From NCBI GenBank assembly GCA_049487715.1, contig CP150562.1, forward strand, positions 1-64,000: a DNA stretch of 64,000 bases, read 5' to 3'. Every line of letters begins with the position of its first letter. Position 1 is the stretch's first letter. A program made the translations under genes and the position numbers. The notes under the pieces were generated by a model. It made no database searches. It had not been told where the DNA came from and was given only the letters and a program-made list of their open reading frames with translations. The stretch is from Pycnococcus provasolii. Taxonomy: Eukaryota > Chlorophyta > Pseudoscourfieldiophyceae > Pseudoscourfieldiales. Positions 1 to 7,203 of this stretch are shown piece by piece.

Positions 1-148
1 ATAACCCTAACCCTAACCCTAACCCTAACCCTAACCCTAACCCTAACCCTAACCCTAACCCTAACCCTAACCCTAACCCTAACCCTAACCCTAACCCTAA
101 CCCTAACCCTAACCCTAACCCTAACCCTAACCCTAACCCTAACCCTAA
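1..148. repeat. Telomere, canonical CCCTAA repeats
   Basis: Uninterrupted CCCTAA units run from base 3 to about 148, with the C-rich strand as the + strand at the left edge. That is the orientation expected of a chromosome left end (TTAGGG running outward on the other strand). It is the human-type repeat, not the TTTAGGG type common in land plants and many green algae. Confidence 0.97.
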
Positions 149-199
149 TTGTAACCCTAATTGTAACCCTAATTGTAACCCTAATTGTAACCCTAATTG
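149..199. repeat. Variant telomere repeats, 12-bp unit
   Basis: Directly inside the canonical array the unit changes to TTGTAACCCTAA, repeated four times, so one TTGTAA alternates with one CCCTAA. The array ends at about 199 in unrelated sequence. This is typical of older proximal telomere sequence that has mutated and then spread by unequal exchange. Confidence 0.9.
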
Positions 200-270
200 C
201 CAGGCTGGCAGTTTGACCCACATGTTGAAAAAAAAATTTCGCCTCCGGTATGTATACATGGGCGCAACAC

Positions 271-353
271 GTGACGGCGTCACGTTTACTTGACGCGTGA
301 CGCGTCACGTGACGCGTCGCGACGCCCCCCCCTTCCGACGTGACGGCGTCACG
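271..353. repeat. Subtelomeric palindrome-rich direct repeat, copy 1
   Basis: An approximately 83-bp block bounded by the palindrome GTGACGGCGTCAC at both ends, with a core of overlapping TGACGCGTCA and ACGCGT palindromes and then a C-run. A second copy in the same orientation starts at 784. The two copies flank about 430 bp containing a short coding-like fragment. A degenerate telomeric stretch (about 354-385) abuts the inner end of copy 1. Confidence 0.85.
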
Positions 354-417
354 AATAACCCTAACCCCCATACTAAACCCTAATCCAGTGGATTGAACTG
401 TAATTCATTAATTTACG

Positions 418-660
418 TTACTCAGTTTTCTTGTCGAGATACACCCATGCTCCAGATGGAGCTGCGGTCCCGGTGTCCTCACAGTACGAGGTAAGTGAGA
501 GCATCGACTCGCGAAGCTCTGATTTGCCATCCTCACATTCCCAAATGATCTCGTGGTTGCCCGCACTAGTCAACCTGCGGATCTTTTCCGCGCACCATCC
601 TGCATTGCTCCACACGCATGCGATCCATTGCTTACTAGTAGATACTCAGTTCCTACTCGT
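418..660 (-). pseudogene. Small coding-like fragment, possible Tudor/Agenet-type domain
   Basis: On the minus strand an open stretch of about 75 codons ends at 418 and is preceded by an in-frame stop near 670. Its pattern, KQWIACVW followed by NAGW, a GNHEIIWE strand, an acidic EDGK turn and SELRESM, resembles a Tudor/Agenet small barrel, where W..G.V and V.WEDG are typical. There is no clear promoter and nothing recognisable upstream. I read it as a relic of a gene or mobile element lying between the two palindromic direct repeats. The domain call is pattern-based and weak. It could be a chance open frame. Confidence 0.3.
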
Positions 661-783
661 GCCAACCTTACAGCCAAGGGAGAATCCCTGAAACTAACAA
701 CGCGAAGCGCCATTAAAGTAGCCTAAGCTGGGAATTTGGTCGTGGATTGGTTTAGGGGTTTGTCGGCGCCAAAATCCGTCACC

Positions 784-862
784 GTGACGGCGTCACGCGT
801 TACTTGACGCGCGACGCGTCACGTGACGCGTCGCGACGCCCCCCCTTCCGGCGTGACGGCGT
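784..862. repeat. Subtelomeric palindrome-rich direct repeat, copy 2
   Basis: Near-identical to the block at 271-353, in the same orientation: GTGACGGCGTCAC, then TTACTTGACGCG, overlapping ACGCGT palindromes, a C-run and TTCCGGCGTGACGGCGT. The two copies are about 515 bp apart start to start. Confidence 0.85.
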
Positions 863-1007
863 AAATGCCCACCTATACCGGTATGCGGCCGACCGTCGGC
901 CAGCGTCGTGCAGAACGAAGCCAATAACAACAGCCATTTTTTTAACCCGCCGTTTCCGGCGATATCTTGTCATATCACCACTTGAGTAGCGCGGTAATGT
1001 TATGTTG

Positions 1008-1232
1008 TTAAAAGTTATGGCCGCAACCGCAATTTCATCCATTTCGCTGCTCCGGAATGTCCTGCGGAAAAAAAACCGGCCAGCTCTCGACGTCGTTGAT
1101 GTGCGTGTTCTCGCGCGTCCTCGCCTCGTCGATCACGAACTTCTTCATCGCCTCCAGACAGTCGTGGTCCGGGCACTTGAAGCTGTCGTAGTACACGAAC
1201 GCTTGCGCCTCGAGGTCGATCATCCTTGACCG
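1008..1232 (-). pseudogene. Ulp1/SUMO protease (C48) fragment with in-frame TGA before the catalytic Cys
   Basis: The minus-strand reading from about 1230 downward gives VYYDS, a helical stretch with LEAMKKFVIDEA, then PQDIPEQRNG, a TGA stop at 1035-1037, and N-C-G. In Ulp1/SENP proteases the same order occurs: YDS, long helix, then Q.NG(Y)DCG with the catalytic Cys. The Cys codon survives at 1029-1031, but the residue two before it is a stop and the usual Asp is Asn. The upstream His-Trp part of the domain is absent and another stop follows within a few codons after the NCG. This is a truncated, inactivated copy. Ulp1 domains are often carried by DNA transposons, so a mobile-element origin is possible. 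Confidence 0.75.
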
Positions 1233-1235
1233 ACA

Positions 1236-1640
1236 TCCGGCAATTAAATAAATGTGTTTGATTGATTTAGTGCATAAAAATTAATAAACATGAGTGTTTG
1301 AGTGTGAAAGAAGTATTTTGTGTAAACAAAACTTATGAGGATGTTTAAAGCTCTTTGTGTTTAATTATTGTTTTTTTCCTCATCTTGTTTCATCATCTGT
1401 CTGGGCTATAATATTATTATATATTAAATTGTTTGTTTTTTAGAAAATATAAATAATTATTTACAGTTATATAACTAGTGCTACCGATAAACAAATAGAT
1501 AATAACGATGTTTGTTATTGATTGATAATTTATACAATATGACAATAGAGCTCTGATGAAGAAGGAAGGAGGAGAATTTAATTGGAGAAAGAATCTTAAT
1601 TATTAACCTTGTACAAAAGAGACGCATTATACATGCATAT
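1236..1640. other. AT-rich subtelomeric island
   Basis: About 400 bp dominated by A and T, with TTAATAA, AAATAT and poly-T stretches, in an otherwise GC-rich window. I see no open frame, tRNA or repeat unit in it. It could be an intergenic spacer, a replication-prone element or a remnant of inserted DNA. Confidence 0.6.
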
Positions 1641-1802
1641 GTTGCGTTGAGAAGTCGGGGTGTGGGACGTCGAGTTTGCAGCTAGGTCGGTCACCAGAGC
1701 AGTGACGATGTTGAAAATTACTTATAAGACGTCCGGAGAAGTAAGAAGCTTAGTAGTTCCGCGCAAGACCAGACACGAGGTTGTGTCGCACGAGCACAAA
1801 AT

Positions 1803-1948
1803 TGCAACCTTCGAAATCACCTGCGCCATGAACAAAAACGCGCAGTGAATGGCACCGGACACCGGTGAATGGGCTGAATGGTGAAAGTGAATGATGTAAA
1901 TGGACGACCGTTGGACAAACCAAATTGCAACTTCATTACTGAATGAGT
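1803..1948 (-). repeat. Dispersed 3'-end repeat, copy A
   Basis: Read on the minus strand, the repeat starts with CTCATTCAGTAATGAAG six bases after the stop codon of the gene at 1954-3975. It continues through GTCCAAC, CATTCA-type repeats and GCCATTCACTGCGCG to TTCGAAGGTTGC, where similarity to the other copies (15414, 18413, 27759, 38130) ends. The head end near the stop codon is shared by all copies. The far end differs. Confidence 0.85.
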
Positions 1949-1953
1949 TAACC

Positions 1954-3975
1954 CTAACCCTTGAGTGCTGTTGTCGTTCGTCGCCCTGCAATTGGCGAAG
2001 GTGCGGGAACCTCGTAGCTGAGCTCTCTCTGAGTCGGCGACGTTGACGCTACCCAGTCTCTATCCTTCTTCTGTCTAGCATACGCAGGCGAACGGCTGCC
2101 TGTTTCGTTTGCTTTCGGCTTCAGCCAAGTTTGCGTCCGAGCGAACTGCCCTGGTCGACTGTGCACAACTAAGCCGTTTGAAAGGATCATGATCGACGTA
2201 GGATTATCTTTCGCCTTAGGGGGTGATGACGATGTCGACGACTGGGATGCAATCTCGGCATTGTCACTCGACGCGAGATACTTGTCCTGGCGAGTAGCGA
2301 TTTGCTGCATCCGAACATCCGCACGAACAGCCGTCGCAAATCTTTGGAAAAGAGACTTTTTCCTATCGGGCCCTGCTGGTGAATCTTGCGGCAACCTTGC
2401 GTTAGGGGTGCTCACCATACTCGAGCTCGGACTTGCAACCGAGTGCGCACTGATTGCCGCTGCAGCTTTCGCCGCCTTGCGGTTATCCACCCTCATCTTC
2501 GCGTAGTCCTTCTTCCCCCGTGCCGAAGCCGCGTCTTTGTGCGTCCCACTCGATGGGCCAAACAGCTCAACCGTGCATCGGCTGAAGTTCAGCTTCTTGT
2601 TCACAGCTTGCATGGCGTCGGGCGAGGCATTTGGCAGCGTGGCGTACGTGAGTGGGTCATTCGTGCTCGACGTGTACAGGCCCCACTCAGTTTTCGGCGG
2701 CGTGCCAATATAGCTTGCTCGCTTTGTCGAGCTGCCAAAGCCCTTGCGAGCAGAGTTTGGAGACGGCGGTGAATGCGATGACACATCCGGGACGGCATGT
2801 GCGCCAAAGTTCGCCTTGTCGGCGAAGACGCGGTCTTCGTCTCGCACACCCACGCCGTACTGCTCAACAATTCGAAGCTCTCTCTTCACTGTTTCGATGT
2901 ATGACTCATGATCACGAGAGATGTATGTTGGCCCAATGTCGTCAATGTCCACAGCAAAGACTTTGCCCTCCTCCCGCTTGTACTGCTCAAGTGCAAGCAC
3001 GAGAGCCTTGAGCGTCCTGTAAAGACGAGGATAAACACGCTGCTTCTCTCGCTCCTCAAGCATGGCGATACTTTCCTCGCCGTCTTTCTTTCGTGTGTAC
3101 GTATCGTCGCCGAGGAGAGCGCGCCGCTCTCCACTTTCATCACCAGCCTCGAATGGACGTGCCACCCTGCGAGCGCGGGCGAGATGCTCACGCCGAAGAC
3201 GCACCAGCACGCGGATTTGCCCGTCGCGGGTACACAGGTTCTGAACCCTCGCCTTCCACTCGAGGCACTTCTTGTGCCGATCAACAAGCGTGGATCCCTT
3301 CGGCGGTGTGAGTGCTGTATTGATTGCATCAGCCTCCCTCTCGAGAACCTCCTTCACACCCTCGTCGTTGGCAGACTTGATGAGGCGTTCCAGCTCCTTC
3401 TTGCAGAACACCTCGCTCTCCGCACAGTCACCGTTGAGCTTCTTCTCCTTCTTCACAACGACCGCCGTGAGTTTGTCAATGTCGCTGATTTTCAAAAGAC
3501 CGTCATCGGCATTGTACGTGACCGTGCGAGTGATTCTCGTATTCGGCGTTTTTTGGGCTGACCCCGCCTGAGCGGAGAAGTACTTCTTCATTCCAGCTGG
3601 CCATTCGTTATCTGGAAGTTCCCCAAGCTCGTAAAGGCGCTTCTCGAGGTCCTTCAACATATTTCGTCGTCGATGCACCTCGCCGCCGAGAGCCTTGGAG
3701 GCTGCGTTAAGCCTTTTCGTGCACTCACCTCGTGCAGCGACGTGAAGCCGCCGCAGCGCCTCAGGCTTTTTGCCACTGTCTATTGCAAGAAGAATAACGC
3801 CCACCTCGTTCGCCTTGAGTTTGCCTTGCGCGTACGCAATGCACTCGTCGCGTCCACCGAGTGAGCGCTCGTGGCTTCTGATATCTTGCACGAGCTCGTC
3901 TATACCTTCGGTCGAGCCCACGCACCCCAGCATGCCCATGCAACCCCATGGCGGCGGCGGCGCTGCGTTCGACAT
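1954..3975 (-). CDS. Unrecognised coiled-coil protein, 673 aa
   Basis: One long open frame. I start it at 3975 (MSNAAPPPPWG) because the longer upstream extension crosses a CCCCT tract of the kind that lies in front of many genes here. The N terminus is short and Cys/Pro-rich. Residues of about 20 to 290 are charged and helix-forming with long Lys/Glu/Arg runs, consistent with coiled coil. The last 300 residues are Ser/Pro/Lys-rich and low in complexity. I recognise no family. The stop codon TAG lies inside a telomere-like GGGTTAGGGTTA motif, so the C terminus may have been replaced by telomeric sequence. Copy A of the dispersed repeat follows at once. This is the most telomere-proximal intact gene. 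Confidence 0.65.
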   Translation of the reverse strand: MSNAAPPPPWGCMGMLGCVGSTEGIDELVQDIRSHERSLGGRDECIAYAQGKLKANEVGVILLAIDSGKKPEALRRLHVAARGECTKRLNAASKALGGEVHRRRNMLKDLEKRLYELGELPDNEWPAGMKKYFSAQAGSAQKTPNTRITRTVTYNADDGLLKISDIDKLTAVVVKKEKKLNGDCAESEVFCKKELERLIKSANDEGVKEVLEREADAINTALTPPKGSTLVDRHKKCLEWKARVQNLCTRDGQIRVLVRLRREHLARARRVARPFEAGDESGERRALLGDDTYTRKKDGEESIAMLEEREKQRVYPRLYRTLKALVLALEQYKREEGKVFAVDIDDIGPTYISRDHESYIETVKRELRIVEQYGVGVRDEDRVFADKANFGAHAVPDVSSHSPPSPNSARKGFGSSTKRASYIGTPPKTEWGLYTSSTNDPLTYATLPNASPDAMQAVNKKLNFSRCTVELFGPSSGTHKDAASARGKKDYAKMRVDNRKAAKAAAAISAHSVASPSSSMVSTPNARLPQDSPAGPDRKKSLFQRFATAVRADVRMQQIATRQDKYLASSDNAEIASQSSTSSSPPKAKDNPTSIMILSNGLVVHSRPGQFARTQTWLKPKANETGSRSPAYARQKKDRDWVASTSPTQRELSYEVPAPSPIAGRRTTTALKG

Positions 3976-4045
3976 GTCTTCGGCAGGGCGGACTTTTTTC
4001 CTTGGAACCGCTTGTCGCCTGGTTGCCACGCGCGTCGTGGAAAGG

Positions 4046-4092
4046 TGTGCGAGCAGGGGGGAGGGGAGGGGAGGGGAGGGGAGGGGAGGGGG
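4046..4092 (-). promoter_or_regulatory. CCCCT tract upstream of start codon
   Basis: On the sense strand of the minus gene starting at 3975, a run of CCCCT units lies about 70-120 nt before the ATG. Similar pyrimidine tracts precede most well-supported starts in this window, so it is probably a core-promoter or 5'UTR element. Confidence 0.5.
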
Positions 4093-4525
4093 CCCTGTTG
4101 CCTGTGCGGCGTCTCGCTGCTCGGCGGTGCTCGCTCGCTCGATCAGCCGGGGGAACTGGATGAGACGGGAGGGAGAAGGAGGGAGAAGGAGGTGCGTGCG
4201 CCTTTCGCCCGGTCGAGCACGGAGCACTTCACTGCCTCCTTCGACAGTTCGACTCGACCAAACTCAACACCGTGGGGCAGCCCGAGGTGTGATGTCACAG
4301 CGTTCCTTGTGCCCATTCGTGCTTGCGACCTTTCCCCCCGTCGTTTTTCCCCCCGACATCCTCCCGAACCCGGACGTGCGTGGAGACCAAGCCTGTTCAA
4401 AGGCGCATGCCAAGGTCCGGCCATGGCTCTGATACACACCTTGCGAACGAACGAATCCTAAGATGGACAGCGCTCTAAGCTAAACGTGCAAGCAGCTCTG
4501 TTCGCCGCCGCGTCGGAGGCGGAGA

Positions 4526-7108
4526 ATGACGCCAGCAAGCTGCTTGGTGCTTCTGCTGTGCGCAGCCTTGCCGACACACTCCTTCGCGCACGGCACGACG
4601 ATCCTACCCGCACCGTGCCTGTCCACAGGCGCGCCGGCGTCCATGACGCGCGGCGTGGGCGGTGCGGCCCGTTTCCAGGCGAGCCGACGAACGCCACACA
4701 GGGCACAAGTGCCCTCCTTTACCATGCCGAGCGACGAATTCACAGTCGAAGCGTGGGTGAGAAGGGAAGGGTCGAAGCGAAGACGTGCCGAAACGTGGCT
4801 AAGCTTTGGGACGGCACAGCGAGCGAGAGGCTTGCAGGTTGGTTTTGACGAAAACGACGTGCCACGTGTCAGCTTCTGGGGCGACACGCTCGAAACGCGC
4901 GTGTTTCGATATCCTGCATTTGGTGACGGGCCTGCGGATGTAGACGTACTCAACGTGCCACCAACTGCACAGGAAGACGACGTGCTCCGTAGCAAACGTG
5001 TAGGCTTCAGCCAGGAGGACATGTCGAGGCAAGGTGAACTTTTCTACGGCCTTCCTGTTGATTTCTACGGAGCGTCGCCTTCTCTGGTCCTGCAAGGCTT
5101 GCCAGAGACACGTACGCAGCTACATTCACAACGTGTTGTCGGGGCTGAAAAGCTTCACGCAACAGCCGTCCCGCGTAAGCCATCGCCAAACCTGTTCTAC
5201 GGACTTGGTAGCGGCAACACTGACGACGCGTCATATTTCGCACAAACAGCACCGCTCCTACAGAGCAGCGCCCATGGGTATCATCACCACAGTCCCCATT
5301 CGCATCACCGCCTTCGCCCAAGACCGCTTCCTGCTGTTTTCTACGGTCTCATTAGCAAGCCTGCGCCGCCGCCAACGCCGCCACCACAAGCACCACATCC
5401 GAAGCAAGGCACGCTGCGACTTGTGGCCGTAGATGGCAGCGACACGAACGGCATGGCTGCCGAAGGTTACTTGGAAATGTACGTCGCGGAAAGCGCGAAA
5501 AGTCCCTTTGCAGGATGGGGTGCAGTGTGCGATGATCACTTTGACACGCTCGATGCCGTCGTCGCCTGCAGACAGCTCGGATTCGGCGCGGGTGTTCAAG
5601 CCGTGCCCTCGCCTTTACCGGCAACGCCGCCACCAACATCGTTTTTTGCTCTCGACGATCTTGCATGCCGTGGAAGTGAGCACGCTCTTCTGGACTGCGC
5701 TCGGACGTCGACAGGCGCGTACGGTATTGGCTTTGCGGACTGCGTGAATGCAACCGAGCGCGTTTATGTAAGGTGTTTGACGCCACCACCGAGTGTTGTG
5801 CCACCACGCGCGAAACACCGGGATTCTCTCGATACTTCATTCTATGGACTGCAAGGCCTTGAAACGAATTTGCCTTCAACGCTTGTTGACGATGCATCAT
5901 TTGCCTTTTATGGGATTGCGCTAGGCCTCACCTCGCCTCCTTCACCGACAATGTCGCCGCCACCCTCGTTGGAACCAACCATGTTGCGAAAGCACGCACC
6001 GTATGCACTGTGGAATAAAGAGCGCTCAAGTGGGCTGCGAACAACGTACTGCCGACGAGACGATTTGGAAGTGGACGCATTCCCGCACGATGCACTGCAG
6101 TGGCGTCATTGGTCCATCTCCTACGCCGCGGGTGTTCTGCACGTGTATCGCGATGGTGTTGAGGTACGATCATCTGGCGCACGCACGTCAGGAACAACAG
6201 ACGAGCGTAGCGTTGAAGAGGCTTACGAACACGAAGGGCGTGCAGTAGGGGAGTCCGAGTGTATTGCGGACTTACCTCTAGCAGCTCTGTTCGCGGGCCG
6301 GCACGCCCCGCCCAGCGATCTTGTTCTGGGGCAAGGCTTGAATGGCGACGCATTTACGGGAAGCCTCGAGGAAGTGCGCATCTGGCGTGCTCGCCTGTCG
6401 CGCCCGACCATTGCATTTTTCCGCAATGTTGGCTACCCCTCGGTGCCATACCACCATCCGTACATGCGCTGGGCTTGGTTGTACGTCAACTTTGACGACG
6501 TCGCCAACGCTCGCCCCAATGCCTGGCGCAATGTTTCCGTTGCCAGCCTCGCGCCGATTCGCAGCCTTGCCTCAGATATCGAGGAGCTGCCTAGCTGGCG
6601 ACTGTCCTGGATGCGATCACATGACATGGACCAAGTGGACGTTGAGCGCGCAAACTCGGAACAACATTCGTGGAATGTACATGTTGCAGGCGCCGAGAAT
6701 TTTGCGGAAGTGCCGTTTGTTGATGAAGGGCTGTGCGTCAATATGATACCAACGCCACGCGAGGCCATGCCTAACGCGCCGGAAGATTTGGTCGTGGAGG
6801 ATGGAGGTTTAGTGAACAATACAGTGGCGCGTGGCATTTTCGAGCAGGATTTGCAGACGATGCTTGAAGTGGAGTCATGTGGATCCATCCTCCCTGAGAA
6901 CTACCTGCCGTATTCTGTTGGCACGGACAGGAGCGCGTGTCCTGCACATTTCGCTGATTCACGCGAGACCATGCGCGCTTACACGACACCACGCCTTGTC
7001 AGCTTTGCGGCTACGGCGCCCTCGCAAGCTACGCAGCCGAACGATGTTGCGTCAACGTTCTACGGGTTGCCCGCGACAGATGTTTTCTACGGATTTCGCG
7101 GATTGTAA
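4526..7108 (+). CDS. Secreted LamG-like protein with inserted SRCR domain and FYGL motifs, 860 aa
   Basis: A clear signal peptide (MTPASCLVLLLCAALP) opens the protein. Residues of about 45-135 look like the first half of a LamG/concanavalin-like domain (FTVEAWVR, LQVGFDEN). The second half appears only at about 515-625 (WRHWSISYAAGVLHVYRDG, LVLGQGLNGDAFTGSLEEVRIWRA). Between them sits an SRCR domain at about 295-415 (GYLEMYV, WGAVCDD, VVACRQLGFG, LLDCA, VRC). Eight FYG(L/I/A/F) motifs are scattered through linkers and at the extreme C terminus. SRCR and LamG domains normally bind proteins or glycans outside the cell, so an adhesive or receptor-like extracellular role is likely. The stop TAA is part of TGTAATAATAG. 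Confidence 0.85.
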   Translation: MTPASCLVLLLCAALPTHSFAHGTTILPAPCLSTGAPASMTRGVGGAARFQASRRTPHRAQVPSFTMPSDEFTVEAWVRREGSKRRRAETWLSFGTAQRARGLQVGFDENDVPRVSFWGDTLETRVFRYPAFGDGPADVDVLNVPPTAQEDDVLRSKRVGFSQEDMSRQGELFYGLPVDFYGASPSLVLQGLPETRTQLHSQRVVGAEKLHATAVPRKPSPNLFYGLGSGNTDDASYFAQTAPLLQSSAHGYHHHSPHSHHRLRPRPLPAVFYGLISKPAPPPTPPPQAPHPKQGTLRLVAVDGSDTNGMAAEGYLEMYVAESAKSPFAGWGAVCDDHFDTLDAVVACRQLGFGAGVQAVPSPLPATPPPTSFFALDDLACRGSEHALLDCARTSTGAYGIGFADCVNATERVYVRCLTPPPSVVPPRAKHRDSLDTSFYGLQGLETNLPSTLVDDASFAFYGIALGLTSPPSPTMSPPPSLEPTMLRKHAPYALWNKERSSGLRTTYCRRDDLEVDAFPHDALQWRHWSISYAAGVLHVYRDGVEVRSSGARTSGTTDERSVEEAYEHEGRAVGESECIADLPLAALFAGRHAPPSDLVLGQGLNGDAFTGSLEEVRIWRARLSRPTIAFFRNVGYPSVPYHHPYMRWAWLYVNFDDVANARPNAWRNVSVASLAPIRSLASDIEELPSWRLSWMRSHDMDQVDVERANSEQHSWNVHVAGAENFAEVPFVDEGLCVNMIPTPREAMPNAPEDLVVEDGGLVNNTVARGIFEQDLQTMLEVESCGSILPENYLPYSVGTDRSACPAHFADSRETMRAYTTPRLVSFAATAPSQATQPNDVASTFYGLPATDVFYGFRGL
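7104..7108 (+). terminator. TGTAA poly(A)-type signal overlapping stop codon
   Basis: The stop TAA is the last three bases of TGTAA, the usual green-algal poly(A) signal. Three other genes here show the same overlap (10728-10732, 23871-23875, 54112-54116). Confidence 0.5.
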
Positions 7109-7203
7109 TAATAGCTGTGTCAAAGTCTCTTTCTTATGAATTACAAAATATTACACAAAAAACAAAAATACAAGATACGACCGCCGCACTGCTGATGTTC
7201 CAC

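Noticed and set aside
149-199. CRISPR-like regular repeat
   Set aside because: The 12-bp periodic units are telomere variants without spacers, and the genome is eukaryotic.
4526-7108. FYGL motifs as an intron or frameshift artefact
   Set aside because: The frame is continuous through all eight motifs and the SRCR and LamG parts are intact, so the motifs are coding.
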